A stretch of DNA of 64,000 bases from Polaromonas sp. JS666. Lineage in GTDB: Bacteria; Pseudomonadota; Gammaproteobacteria; Burkholderiales; Burkholderiaceae_C. The translations under genes were made by a program, and so were the position numbers. Shown here piece by piece: positions 9,437 through 18,175 of this stretch; the stretch's first letter is position 1; each line of letters starts with the position of its first letter. Under the pieces are notes generated by a model that was not told where the DNA came from, did no database searches, and was given only the letters and a program-made list of their open reading frames with translations. The DNA is taken from NCBI RefSeq assembly GCF_900103405.1, contig NZ_FNHX01000002.1, forward strand, positions 624,496-688,495, in the 5' to 3' direction.

Positions 9437-10453
9437 ATGTTGATGCCCGCACACAATCCCCTGCCCCTGCCGATAGAGGCCGAACGCGTGCACGACGCGC
9501 CGGTGCACGTTCCCAAAGGCCCCAGCTTCGAGCTGATCGAGGAAACCACCTGGGAAGAGCTCAAGCGCACGGGCCGCCGCCAGCCGTTTGACAAACCCGT
9601 GCTGGTCAAGGGCGGCATCCACCACTGGCCGGCCTGGAAAAAATGGTCGTTTGAGTTCCTCGCCGACGTCTGCGCCGGCAAGGGCGCCGAGGTGCCCGTC
9701 AAGTTCACCGACGGCCTGGTCGAGCAAGGCGTGACCAAGGGCCGCCCCTTCCTGCCGGTCGCGCCCTATCTGCGGGAACTCGGCAAGGCGGCGCAGCGCA
9801 CGCCCGACCCCATGGCCGGCCTGCTGCCCAAGCCGGTGCGCGACGGCTACAAACCCGGCGAGCGTTTTCACCTGAACTGGGCCCACATGCAGTCGTTCAA
9901 GCCGACGACCCTGTACCTGGCGCAGTGGGACATCCTGGAAAAATACCCCGAGCTGCGCCGCGACCTGCTCATCAAGAGCCTGTGGCCCGGCCGCATGACC
10001 TGGGAATACGTCTTCATGGGCCCGGCCAATACCGTGACCGGCCTGCACAACGATTTCCCGCACAACTGGTTTGTGCAGCTGCAGGGCGTCAAGGAGTTCA
10101 TCCTTTTCTCGCCCGACCAGCGCCAGCACATGTGCCCGGCCGCCAAGTACGACTGGGGCGCCACGCTCAGCGACATCAACGTCTCGCGCCTGCCCGAACA
10201 GGTCCGCGAACTCGCGTCCTTCGAAAAAGCCCACGGCTACCATGCCCGCGTGGAAGCCGGCGATGCACTGTTCATTCCCAAGCGCACCTGGCATTCGGTG
10301 GTCTCGGTGGAGCCCTCCATCAGCCTGGGCATGTTCGGCCTCACGCCTTGGGAAGTCGCCACCGGCGGCGCCTGGGCCACGCTGCGCGACTGGGCGCACC
10401 ACCTGCGCATGTACGCCTGGGGTAACTGCACCTGCCATCAAGTGAGGAGTTAG
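9437..10453 (+). CDS. JmjC/cupin-8 domain protein, probable Fe(II)/2-oxoglutarate dioxygenase
   Basis: A 338-residue protein with a cupin-like (JmjC) fold. The iron-binding HxD appears in TVTGLHNDFPHNWFVQLQG and the distal His in DALFIPKRTWHSV. These fit the asparaginyl/arginyl hydroxylase-like cupin_8 group that modifies proteins or small molecules. The substrate is unknown. Two candidate Met codons (9437, 9443) stand together at the start. It converges with waaA; a structured repeat fills the gap between them. Confidence 0.8.
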   Translation: MLMPAHNPLPLPIEAERVHDAPVHVPKGPSFELIEETTWEELKRTGRRQPFDKPVLVKGGIHHWPAWKKWSFEFLADVCAGKGAEVPVKFTDGLVEQGVTKGRPFLPVAPYLRELGKAAQRTPDPMAGLLPKPVRDGYKPGERFHLNWAHMQSFKPTTLYLAQWDILEKYPELRRDLLIKSLWPGRMTWEYVFMGPANTVTGLHNDFPHNWFVQLQGVKEFILFSPDQRQHMCPAAKYDWGATLSDINVSRLPEQVRELASFEKAHGYHARVEAGDALFIPKRTWHSVVSVEPSISLGMFGLTPWEVATGGAWATLRDWAHHLRMYAWGNCTCHQVRS

Positions 10454-10492
10454 CCCCCACGCTTTTCACTTCGTGTAATGCGCTGCCCCCCG

Positions 10493-10539
10493 AGGGGCCG
10501 CTGCGCCTGCGGTCTGGCAAAGCCAGTCCCGCGGCCCCT
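10493..10539 (+). repeat. Structured intergenic repeat, copy 1 (between cupin gene and waaA)
   Basis: Outer arms AGGGGCCGC (10493-10501) and GCGGCCCCT (10531-10539) are perfect inverted repeats enclosing an inner hairpin CTGGC-AAA-GCCAG (10514-10526). The same design recurs at 12961-13006 with a compensating base-pair change. It lies between convergent genes and could act as a bidirectional terminator. Confidence 0.7.
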
Positions 10540-10545
10540 GCTTGG

Positions 10546-11874
10546 TTAAGGCAGAAAAACCTGCAGCGCAGCCAAGGTCCTGGCCGTGGCACCGCGGTTG
10601 CGGTCGGCAAAGGCCAGCCCTGCCGCCACGGCCGCGGCGTGCGCATCAGGCCTGTCCATCCACTTGCGCGCGGTGCGCACGCCCTGCTCCATGTCCACCA
10701 CGCGCCGGGCCGCGCCGGCTTCCACGGCCAGTTCGGCGGCTTCGGTGAAGTTAAAGGTATGCGGGCCCATGACCACGGGGCAGCCGCAGGCTGCGGCCTC
10801 GATCAGGTTCTGGCCGCCCAGGGGCGCGAAGCTGCCGCCCAGCAAGGCGACGTCGCTCATCGCGTAATACAAGGCCATCTCGCCCAGCGAATCGCCCAGC
10901 CACACATCGGCCTGCAGCGCCTCGCCGGTCGGGCCTCCTGCCGCGTCATCCCAGCCGGAGCGGCGCGACACACGCAGGCCGTGCTGGCGCACCAGCGCCT
11001 CCACCTCGTTAAAGCGCTGCGGGTGGCGCGGCACCAGCAAAATCCTGAAACGGCTTCCGGTCTCCTGCGGCGGGGCATCCGCCGCCGGCGCATTTTCGGA
11101 CTGGGCCATGGCCTTGAGCTGCTGCAGGAACTGCTCTTCCTCGCCCTCGCGCGAGCTTGCGAACATCATCACCGGCAAGGCCAGCGCGCGGCGCCAGGAC
11201 TTGCCTCTTTCCTGTTGGGCTTCGTCCAGCGAGGCATCAAATTTGAGGTTGCCGAACACGCCGCCGACGGTCGCGCCGGCCTGGCGAAAGCGGCGCGCGT
11301 CGTCGTCCGTCTGCGCGTACACCGCCGACAGCGCGGCATAGGCCGGCACCGACAGCGGCGACATCCTGAGTGCCTGCTTCAGCGATTTTTCAGACAACCT
11401 GCCGTTGACCAGCACCAGCGGCATGGCGCGCGTTTTTGCGGCGGCTACCAGGTTGGGCCAGATTTCGGTTTCCATCAACAGCCCAAGCCGCGGCTTGAAG
11501 TGTTCAAAAAACCGTGCCACCGCCCCGGGGCTGTCCCAGGGCTGCCAGACCTGCACGTCACCGGGCTGCAGCAAGGCCACACCCTCGGCGCGCCCGGTGG
11601 CCGTGCCGTGCGTGAGCAGTATGCGCAGGCCGGGGTGGCGTTCACGCAAGGCCTTGAGCAGCACGGCCGCCGCGCGGGTCTCGCCCAGCGAGACCGCATG
11701 CACCCAGACCAGTTCGGAACGGGTTTCGGCCGGCTGCGTGTAGCGGCCGAAGCGCTCTTCCACCGCCTCCAGGTAGCCGGGCTCCTGCTTTGCGCGGCGC
11801 GCCAGTTTGCGGCGCAGCAGCGGCTGCCCGCAGCACATCAGCAGCGAATAGAGTTTCAGCGCCACCGCGCTCAT
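10546..11874 (-). CDS. waaA: 3-deoxy-D-manno-octulosonic acid (Kdo) transferase
   Basis: A 442-residue glycosyltransferase that adds Kdo from CMP-Kdo to lipid A precursor at the inner membrane. The N-terminus carries a short membrane anchor (LKLYSLLMCCGQPLL), followed by WVHAVSLGETRAAAVLLKAL and ILLTHGTATG typical of the GT30 N-domain. The C-domain shows DVALLGGSFAPLGGQNLIEA, the nucleotide-sugar region conserved in WaaA. It overlaps the upstream waaC by four bases (ATGA), so the two core-oligosaccharide genes are coupled. The stop lies just beyond repeat copy 1. Confidence 0.94.
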   Translation of the reverse strand: MSAVALKLYSLLMCCGQPLLRRKLARRAKQEPGYLEAVEERFGRYTQPAETRSELVWVHAVSLGETRAAAVLLKALRERHPGLRILLTHGTATGRAEGVALLQPGDVQVWQPWDSPGAVARFFEHFKPRLGLLMETEIWPNLVAAAKTRAMPLVLVNGRLSEKSLKQALRMSPLSVPAYAALSAVYAQTDDDARRFRQAGATVGGVFGNLKFDASLDEAQQERGKSWRRALALPVMMFASSREGEEEQFLQQLKAMAQSENAPAADAPPQETGSRFRILLVPRHPQRFNEVEALVRQHGLRVSRRSGWDDAAGGPTGEALQADVWLGDSLGEMALYYAMSDVALLGGSFAPLGGQNLIEAAACGCPVVMGPHTFNFTEAAELAVEAGAARRVVDMEQGVRTARKWMDRPDAHAAAVAAGLAFADRNRGATARTLAALQVFLP

Positions 11875-12887
11875 GCGGCGACCCCGGCCGTGCTGCAGGC
11901 CAGCCAGGCCTGCCAGACGGCGTCGACACCCGGCGCCGGCTGCGCAAACACGCTGAGCTGCCGGCCGCCATGGCCCAGCGCGTCAGGCCCGGTGCGCCAG
12001 GCGGTGTCGAAGTTGTAGATCTGCACATGCGGCAGGTCCAGCGCGACGGCGATATGGCTCACGCCGCTGTCCACGCCGATCACGCCGGCGCATTGCGCGA
12101 GTTCTTCAGCCAGCGCATCCAGCGCCAGCACAGGCGGCACCAGGGCCGAGCCCGCCGCCGCGCCGTTCAGCGCCGTAGCCATTGCCTCGCTGGTGGCCAG
12201 CTCCGCGGCGTTGCCGTGCGGCAGCAGCAGCTGGTAGCCGGCCGTGTTCAGGCGCTGGCCCAGCGCGACCCAGTGACTCAGCGGCCACTCCTTGTCGGCG
12301 CGCGAAGTACCATGGATGAAGGCGACACGGCCCTTAGGGAAGTGTTCATGGGTCTTTGCGGGCGCCGCAGCCACTTTCAAGCCAAAGTCAGCGGCGGCCG
12401 CAAAGCGGTAGCCCAGCGCGCGCGCGGCCAGTTCACGCGAACGCCACACCGCATGGATATGCGGCTCGACCGCTATCGCGACGTCGGCCACCCAGCGTGT
12501 GGGCGCCTCGTAGCCCGAGCCGTCGGTCTGGTTGGCCAGCGCATAGCGTTTGCCGCCGGCCGCCAGCCGGGCCAGGCGCGCCACCAGGGCGGACTTGGTC
12601 AGGCCTTGCAGGTCGATCACGGCGTCATAAGCCTCCTGCTGCAAGTCGTGCTTGAAGGCACGCCAGGCCTGGCGCGTGGCCGCCGTCCAGAAGGATTTGC
12701 GCCAGCGCCGTATCTCGCAGGGAATGATGCGGTGCAGGCCTTCGCTGCGCGCCAGCAAAGGGGCGAAGGACTTCTCCACCACCCAGTCAATTTGCGCCTG
12801 GGGCAACGCGGCGCGTATGTCCTGCACCACGGGCAGTGTGTGCACCACATCGCCCAGGGACGAGAGCTTGACCAGGAGAATTTTCAT
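11871..12887 (-). CDS. waaC: Lipopolysaccharide heptosyltransferase I
   Basis: A 338-residue GT9 enzyme transferring the first L-glycero-D-manno-heptose from ADP-heptose to Kdo. MKILLVKLSSLGDVVHTLPV is the classic N-terminus; VIGVDSGVSHIAVALDLP near the C-terminus forms the donor site. The open frame extends to 13055, but the extra residues are translated intergenic repeat, so the start is placed at the ATG at 12887. It overlaps waaA by four bases, forming a two-gene core LPS operon. Confidence 0.94.
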   Translation of the reverse strand: MKILLVKLSSLGDVVHTLPVVQDIRAALPQAQIDWVVEKSFAPLLARSEGLHRIIPCEIRRWRKSFWTAATRQAWRAFKHDLQQEAYDAVIDLQGLTKSALVARLARLAAGGKRYALANQTDGSGYEAPTRWVADVAIAVEPHIHAVWRSRELAARALGYRFAAAADFGLKVAAAPAKTHEHFPKGRVAFIHGTSRADKEWPLSHWVALGQRLNTAGYQLLLPHGNAAELATSEAMATALNGAAAGSALVPPVLALDALAEELAQCAGVIGVDSGVSHIAVALDLPHVQIYNFDTAWRTGPDALGHGGRQLSVFAQPAPGVDAVWQAWLACSTAGVAA

Positions 12888-12960
12888 GAGAGGCCATTCT
12901 ATGGCCCCCACGCTCCCCCACTTCGAGCCTGCGGCGGTTCCCTGCCCCTTGCACGGAGAG

Positions 12961-13006
12961 AGGGGCCATCCGCCTGTGGCCCGGCAAAGCCGGTTCCGCG
13001 GCCCCT
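12961..13006 (+). repeat. Structured intergenic repeat, copy 2 (upstream of waaC)
   Basis: This copy shares its right half with copy 1 (GCGGCCCCTGCTTGGTT at 12998-13014) and has an inner hairpin CCGGC-AAA-GCCGG (12981-12993). Relative to copy 1 the stem pair T-A is replaced by C-G, a compensating change that keeps the hairpin. The outer arm here starts AGGGGCC (12961-12967). Confidence 0.68.
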
Positions 13007-13059
13007 GCTTGGTTGAAGAGTTCTGTGGGTGCGACCAGTGATGGAGGTATTCCACCAGC

Positions 13060-13089
13060 GGGGGCCGAGGGTCCGGCTTTGCCGGCCCC
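13060..13089 (-). repeat. Structured intergenic repeat, copy 3, inverted orientation
   Basis: CCGGC-TTT-GCCGG (13073-13085) is the reverse complement of the copy 2 hairpin, with GGGGCC/GGCCCC arms around it. GC-rich sequence of similar style continues to the end of the pgm gene (13152). Together with copy 2 it fills the 265-base gap between waaC and the phosphomutase gene; no gene is seen in that gap. Confidence 0.55.
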
Positions 13090-13152
13090 AGGCGCCGCCC
13101 CCTTGAGGGGGAACAGGCTACACGCAGTGAGCCTGGACGGGGGTGGGCTTAT

Positions 13153-14538
13153 TTAATGCGCCGCGGCCGCCAGGCTGGCATCGGGCTTCACGCTGCGCAG
13201 CAGGGCCAGCATATCGGCCTCAATACGCTCCATGGCCTGCTGGGTATGGCCCTCAAAACGCAGCACCAGCACCGGCGTGGTGTTGGAGGCGCGTATCAGG
13301 CCAAAGCCGTCGGGCCAGTCCACACGCACGCCATCGATGGTTGAAATCTTCGCTGGCGCCGCGAATTTCGCCGACTTGATCAAGGCCTCCACCACCGCAT
13401 GCGGCTCGCCTTCCTTGCAGGCCACATTGAGTTCGGGCGTGCTGAAGCTGGTCGGCAAGGCATTGAGAACAATCCCGGCATCGGGCACGCGGCTCAAAAT
13501 CTCGAGCAGGCGGGCGCCAGCATAGGTGCCGTCATCAAAGCCGTACCAGCGCTCCTTGAAGAAAATGTGGCCGCTCATCTCGCCGCCCAGCGGCGAGTTG
13601 ACTTCCTTCATCCTGGCCTTGATCAGCGAATGGCCGGTCTTGTACATCATGGGCACGCCGCCGGCGGCCTCGATCTCGGGCGCCAGGCGCTGCGAGCATT
13701 TCACGTCGAACAAAATCGTGGCGCCCGGCTCGCGCGAAAGCACGTCGCGCGCGAACAGCATCATCTGCCGGTCGGGGTAGATGTTCTGGCCGTCCTTGGT
13801 GACGATGCCCAGACGGTCGCCGTCGCCGTCAAAGGCCAGGCCCAGTTCGGCGTCGCCGCTTTGCAAGGCCTTGATCAGGTCCTGCAGGTTTTCGGGCTTG
13901 CTCGGGTCCGGGTGGTGGTTGGGAAAGTTGCCGTCCACTTCACTGAAGAGCTCGGTGACTTCGCAGCCCAGCGCGCGGAAGATCGCGGGCGCCGATGCGC
14001 CGGCAATGCCGTTGCCCGAATCGACGACGATTTTCATCGGGCGCTCCAGCTTGATGCCGGAAACGATGCGCTCGCGGTAGGCCGTACCCACGTCGACCTG
14101 GCGTATGCTGCCGCCCTGCGCGGGCAGCACCCAGTCCTCGCCTTCGATGACGCGGCGCAGCGCCTGGATCTCCTCGCCGTAGATCGCGCGGCCGGCCAGC
14201 ACCATCTTGAAGCCGTTGTAGTCCTTGGGGTTGTGGCTGCCGGTGACCTGTATGCCGGAGCCGGCCAGCGTGCTGGCGGCAAAGTACAGCATGGGCGTGG
14301 TCACCATACCCACATCGATCACGTCAATGCCCGTGGCGGCCAGGCCGCGCATCAGCGCCGCGCTCAGCGAAGGCCCGCTGAGCCGGCCGTCGCGGCCCAC
14401 GGCCACGGCTTTTTCGCCCTCCGCCAGCGCCGCCATGCCAAAAGCCTTGCCCAGGGCCTCGGCCATCGTTTCATGGATGGTGGACGGCACAACGCCGCGT
14501 ATGTCATAGGCCTTGAAGATAGACGGGTTGATTTGCAT
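13153..14538 (-). CDS. Phosphomannomutase/phosphoglucomutase (AlgC/ManB type)
   Basis: A 461-residue alpha-D-phosphohexomutase. It interconverts mannose-6-P/mannose-1-P or glucose-6-P/glucose-1-P and feeds nucleotide-sugar synthesis for LPS and exopolysaccharide. The phosphoserine loop is GIQVTGSHNP, the metal loop LAFDGDGDRLGIV, the sugar loop GGEMSGHIFF, and the phosphate site SNTTPVLVLRFE. The N-terminus INPSIFKAYDIRGVVP is family-typical. Location beside waaA/waaC fits an envelope-polysaccharide role. Preference between the two sugars cannot be decided from the sequence. Confidence 0.93.
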   Translation of the reverse strand: MQINPSIFKAYDIRGVVPSTIHETMAEALGKAFGMAALAEGEKAVAVGRDGRLSGPSLSAALMRGLAATGIDVIDVGMVTTPMLYFAASTLAGSGIQVTGSHNPKDYNGFKMVLAGRAIYGEEIQALRRVIEGEDWVLPAQGGSIRQVDVGTAYRERIVSGIKLERPMKIVVDSGNGIAGASAPAIFRALGCEVTELFSEVDGNFPNHHPDPSKPENLQDLIKALQSGDAELGLAFDGDGDRLGIVTKDGQNIYPDRQMMLFARDVLSREPGATILFDVKCSQRLAPEIEAAGGVPMMYKTGHSLIKARMKEVNSPLGGEMSGHIFFKERWYGFDDGTYAGARLLEILSRVPDAGIVLNALPTSFSTPELNVACKEGEPHAVVEALIKSAKFAAPAKISTIDGVRVDWPDGFGLIRASNTTPVLVLRFEGHTQQAMERIEADMLALLRSVKPDASLAAAAH

Positions 14539-14752
14539 CGGGGGCGGTTCCTGGAGGGTACGGGAATGGAGTCAGAGGCGGATTCATTGTAGGTGGCGGC
14601 CCCGCCACTTCCTGTAGGCGGCAGCCGTTTCCGCCCAGTCCGTTCAGACTATTGCGGGACCCCAAAAGGCCCACAAGACCGGCCCACGCAGGGCCAAGGG
14701 ACATGTCCGAAAACGGCCAGTCAAAACCGGCCCGCGGCGTATCATTTCTTCC

Positions 14753-16261
14753 ATGGACCGCGACAACACCCCTCTGGCCGACAACGACTGCTACCTCGCC
14801 CTGAAGGCGCGCGACGCGCGTTTTGACGGCAGCTTTTTCACCGGCGTGACCTCCACCGGCATTTATTGCCGGCCGGTCTGCAGCGTGAAAACGCCCAAGC
14901 GCGAGAACTGCCGTTTCTTCCACCATGCGGCACAGGCCGAGAACGCCGGCTTTCGCCCCTGCCTGCGCTGCCGGCCCGAGCTGGCGCCGCATTCGGTGGT
15001 CTGGTCCATCCAGGACGCTTCCTACATCCTGGCCCACCAGGCGGCGCGCCTGCTGGACGAGCCCGAGGTCTGGGCCGGCGAGGCCCCCTCGGTCGACAAA
15101 CTCGCGACGCGCCTGGGCGTGAGCGACCGCCATGTGCGGCGCATCTTCGAGGCGCAGTTCGGCGTCTCGCCCATGCAGTATTTGCAGACACACAGGCTGC
15201 ACACCGCCAAGCAGCTGCTGGCCGACACCGACCTGCCGATCACGCAGGTCGCGCTGATCAGTGGCTTTGCCAGCGTGCGCCGTTTCAACGCGGCTTTTGT
15301 CGAGCATTACAAACTCAACCCCACGCAGCTGCGGCGCCAGGGGCTGGACCGCAGCGGCAAGGTCGGCGAAGGCGCGACCATCAGGCTGGGCTACCGCCCG
15401 CCTTATGACGTGCAAGCCATGCTGGCTTTTTTCAGCAAGCGCTGCATCAGCGCCATCGAATTCATTGACAGCGAAGCGGCCCTGCCCTGCCTGGGCCGGA
15501 CCCTGAGCGTCGAGTCCGGCGGCAAGCAGCACACGGGCTGGCTGCTGGCGAGTTTTGAGGAAGAGCGTTCGCGCCTGGTGCTGCGCGTGAGCGACTCGCT
15601 GCGCGAAGTGCTGCCGCTGGTGATACGCCGTGTGCGCACCACCTTCGACCTGGACGCCGACCCGACGGCCATCAACAGCGTGCTGCATGCGGCCTTTCCT
15701 GATGGCGACGGCCTGCGTGTGCCGGGCGCGCTGGACGGTTATGAACTCGCGGTGCGCGCCGTGCTGGGCCAGCAGATCACCGTGGCCGCCGCGCGCACCC
15801 TGGCCCAGCGCATGGTGGACCGTTTCGGCGAACCGGTGGAAACCCCCTGGCCCCAGCTGACGCGGCTCTTTCCCGCCCCCGCCGTGCTGGCCGCCGCCAG
15901 CGGCGACGCGCTGGGGCAACTGGGCATCGTCAAGCAGCGCCAGGCAGCCATCGTTGGCATCGCGCAAGCGGTGGCCGACAAGCGCCTGCAGCTGCACAGC
16001 GGCGCCGACGTGAACGCCACGCTGGCCACACTCAAGGAATTGCCCGGCATAGGCGACTGGACCGCGCAGTACATCGCCATGCGCGCGCTGCGCTGGCCCG
16101 ACGCCTTTCCGGCGGGCGACGTGGCGCTGCACAAGGCCCTGGGCGTGCAGGGCCTGAAGAACCCGGCGCGCGAAGCGGAACTCGCTTCAGCGGCCTGGAA
16201 ACCCTGGCGCAGCTATGCCGTGATACGCGCCTGGAGCGGCACGCTGGAGCGCCCCGGCTGA
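14753..16261 (+). CDS. Ada-AlkA fusion: zinc-binding/AraC regulator joined to 3-methyladenine DNA glycosylase
   Basis: A 502-residue multidomain repair protein. Residues 1-80 are an Ada N-terminal zinc domain (CRPVC at 40-44 and RPCLRCRP about 30 residues on), whose first Cys in Ada accepts methyl from phosphotriesters. Residues 100-200 are an AraC helix-turn-helix (DLPITQVALISGFASVRRFN). The rest is AlkA: an N-terminal domain then the HhH-GPD fold with LPGIGDWTAQYIAMRAL and the catalytic-Asp region AFPAGDVALHKAL. It excises alkylated bases and may sense methylation itself. The O6-methyltransferase domain of classical Ada is absent but is supplied by the next gene. Confidence 0.92.
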   Translation: MDRDNTPLADNDCYLALKARDARFDGSFFTGVTSTGIYCRPVCSVKTPKRENCRFFHHAAQAENAGFRPCLRCRPELAPHSVVWSIQDASYILAHQAARLLDEPEVWAGEAPSVDKLATRLGVSDRHVRRIFEAQFGVSPMQYLQTHRLHTAKQLLADTDLPITQVALISGFASVRRFNAAFVEHYKLNPTQLRRQGLDRSGKVGEGATIRLGYRPPYDVQAMLAFFSKRCISAIEFIDSEAALPCLGRTLSVESGGKQHTGWLLASFEEERSRLVLRVSDSLREVLPLVIRRVRTTFDLDADPTAINSVLHAAFPDGDGLRVPGALDGYELAVRAVLGQQITVAAARTLAQRMVDRFGEPVETPWPQLTRLFPAPAVLAAASGDALGQLGIVKQRQAAIVGIAQAVADKRLQLHSGADVNATLATLKELPGIGDWTAQYIAMRALRWPDAFPAGDVALHKALGVQGLKNPAREAELASAAWKPWRSYAVIRAWSGTLERPG

Positions 16262-16455
16262 CGGCGATTCATGCGTGAGCGGAATGAATGCGGTGCCCCG
16301 ATTTCATTGGACGGTTCAGCGCCCCGGCGCGAACATCGCCGGTGGATGATCGAGCCGGCCTTTCCCGCGAAACACCCAGCCAGCCAAAGCCGCCTTTTAG
16401 GGCTCAAAAAGACCTGATAAGGCAGACACTCGAAACCATTCAAAAGGTGAACAAG

Positions 16456-16977
16456 ATGAAATTCGACAACTCCATCGTCCAGACGACCTTTCACAGCCCC
16501 TTGGGGGAAATGATCATCGCCGCCACCGACAAAGGCCTGGCCGGCGTCTGGTTTGCCGGCCAGCGGCATTTGCCGCCGCAGCTCGTGAAACCCTATGTGT
16601 GGCGCGAAGACCCGGAGCACCCGGTGCTCAGGCAAACCATCGCGCAGCTGACGGAATACTATGCCGGCACGCGCACGGAATTTGACCTGCCGCTGGACCT
16701 GGGCCACGGCACGGCCTTCCAGCAATCGGTGTGGCAGGCCTTGCTGGCCATCCCGCAGGGCGACACCCTGAGCTACGGCCAGGTCAGCCAGCGCATAGGC
16801 AAACCCGAGGCGGTGCGCGCCGTGGGCGCGGCGGTGGGCCGCAACCCGGTCAGCGTCATCGTGCCCTGCCACCGCGTGCTGGGCGCCGATGGCTCACTCA
16901 CGGGTTATGCTGGCGGGCTGCACCGCAAAACCGCCTTGCTCAAACTCGAAGGCGCACTTCAGGAGAACATGCTGTGA
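16456..16977 (+). CDS. ogt: Methylated-DNA--protein-cysteine methyltransferase
   Basis: A 173-residue suicide enzyme removing methyl from O6-methylguanine. The acceptor Cys is in IVPCHRVLGADGSLTGYAGG and the helix-turn-helix is YGQVSQRIGKPEAVRAVGAA. The open frame begins at 16288, but the ATG at 16456 is preceded by a good Shine-Dalgarno sequence (AAAAGGTGA) and gives the normal family start. It follows the Ada-AlkA gene and probably belongs to the same alkylation response. Its stop overlaps the GTG start of the next gene. Confidence 0.94.
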   Translation: MKFDNSIVQTTFHSPLGEMIIAATDKGLAGVWFAGQRHLPPQLVKPYVWREDPEHPVLRQTIAQLTEYYAGTRTEFDLPLDLGHGTAFQQSVWQALLAIPQGDTLSYGQVSQRIGKPEAVRAVGAAVGRNPVSVIVPCHRVLGADGSLTGYAGGLHRKTALLKLEGALQENML

Positions 16978-17927
16978 GTTCCAGTCCTTCCGGCATCGCC
17001 GCGCCCGTGGGCGCGGCGGCCGCCCAACCCAAAAGCTGGGTCGCCGATTTTGTGATGCTGGCCGCCATCTGGGGCTCGTCCTTTCTGTTCATGCGCATCA
17101 GCACGGTGGAATTCGGCCCGCTGCCGACCGCCGCCGTGCGCGTGGCCATCGCCGCGCTGTTCCTGCTGCCCATCGTGTGGCTGCGCGGCCTGCTGCCCGA
17201 ACTGAAGCAGAACTGGAAAAAGATCTTTTTCATAGGCGTGCTCAATTCGGGCATTCCCTTTGCGTGTTTTTCCTTCGCGCTGCTGTCCATCACCACGGGC
17301 CTGTCGGCCATCCTCAATGCCACCGTGCCCATGTTCGGCGCGCTGATCGCCTGGCTGTGGCTCAAGGACAAACCCAATGCCTCGCGCATCCTGGGCCTCA
17401 TCATCGGTTTTGCCGGCGTGGCCATGCTGGCCTGGGACAAAGCCACCTTCAAGCCCGATGCCTCCGGTGTGGCGCCCGGCTGGGCCGTGCTGGCCTGCCT
17501 GTTTGCCTGCCTTTGCTACGGCATCTCGGCCAGCTACACCAAACGCTACCTGTCGGGCATGCCGCCCCTGGTGACGGCGGCCGGCAGCCAGATAGGCGCG
17601 ACCCTGGGCCTGGCCCTGCCCGCCGCCTGGCTGTGGCCCGCGCAAATGCCGGGCGCACACGCCTGGCTCGCGCTGCTGGCCGTGGGCGTGGTCTGCACCG
17701 GCCTGGCCTACATCCTGTTCTTTCGCCTGATTGAAAACGCCGGCCCGCCGCGCGCGCTCTCGGTCACCTTCCTGGTGCCGGTGTTCGCCGTGATCTATGG
17801 CGTGATCTTCCTGGGCGAACATGTGACGGCCTGGATGGTGGTCTGCGCCGTGGTGATTGTGATTGGCACCGCGCTGTCGACCGGCTTGCTCAAGCTGGGA
17901 CGCAAACCTCAACAGCAGAAGGCATGA
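16974..17927 (+). CDS. DMT-superfamily transporter (EamA family)
   Basis: A 317-residue protein with ten hydrophobic segments and two EamA repeats (DFVMLAAIWGSSFLFMRIST opens repeat one; CLFACLCYGISASYTKRYLS repeat two). Family members export amino acids or other metabolites. The start is a GTG at 16974 that overlaps the ogt stop (GTGA), with AGGAG at 16961-16965 eight bases upstream; no in-frame ATG fits. Coupling to a repair gene is probably positional rather than functional. Substrate unknown. Confidence 0.85.
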   Translation: MSSSPSGIAAPVGAAAAQPKSWVADFVMLAAIWGSSFLFMRISTVEFGPLPTAAVRVAIAALFLLPIVWLRGLLPELKQNWKKIFFIGVLNSGIPFACFSFALLSITTGLSAILNATVPMFGALIAWLWLKDKPNASRILGLIIGFAGVAMLAWDKATFKPDASGVAPGWAVLACLFACLCYGISASYTKRYLSGMPPLVTAAGSQIGATLGLALPAAWLWPAQMPGAHAWLALLAVGVVCTGLAYILFFRLIENAGPPRALSVTFLVPVFAVIYGVIFLGEHVTAWMVVCAVVIVIGTALSTGLLKLGRKPQQQKA

Positions 17928-18094
17928 CGTCGGCTCGCAAAACCAAGCTGAAGATCAAGCTGGCTGCGCCCAAGCCGCGTAACCCCTTGGTGGCGGCAGC
18001 GGCGCAGCGCAAAGCCGGCTCGCACCGCAAGTCCGAAGCGAGCCTGCGCAAGAAAGAAAAGATGGCGCTCAAGAAGCAGCTGTTTCAGCTGTAA
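17924..18094 (+). CDS. Small very basic hypothetical protein (56 residues)
   Basis: An ATG at 17924 overlaps the stop of the EamA gene (ATGA) and opens a 56-codon frame ending at 18094. The product is extremely Lys/Arg-rich (ARKTKLKIKLAAPKPRNP, then LRKKEKMALKKQLFQL) with no hydrophobic segment, so it is expected in the cytoplasm and perhaps binds nucleic acid. Translational coupling and a biased composition unlike random frames support it being real. No family is recognised. Confidence 0.6.
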   Translation: MTSARKTKLKIKLAAPKPRNPLVAAAAQRKAGSHRKSEASLRKKEKMALKKQLFQL

Positions 18095-18175
18095 TACGCC
18101 GTCATACGATCGTCGCCCAAGCTGGGTGAGAATCGGGGTTCTTACAACCATCTGATTCCAACGAGGGCGATTCAC

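Noticed and set aside
10639..13016. Long plus-strand frames opposite waaA and waaC (459 and 408 residues)
   Set aside because: They are shadows of the two LPS genes, whose motifs are unmistakable on the minus strand.
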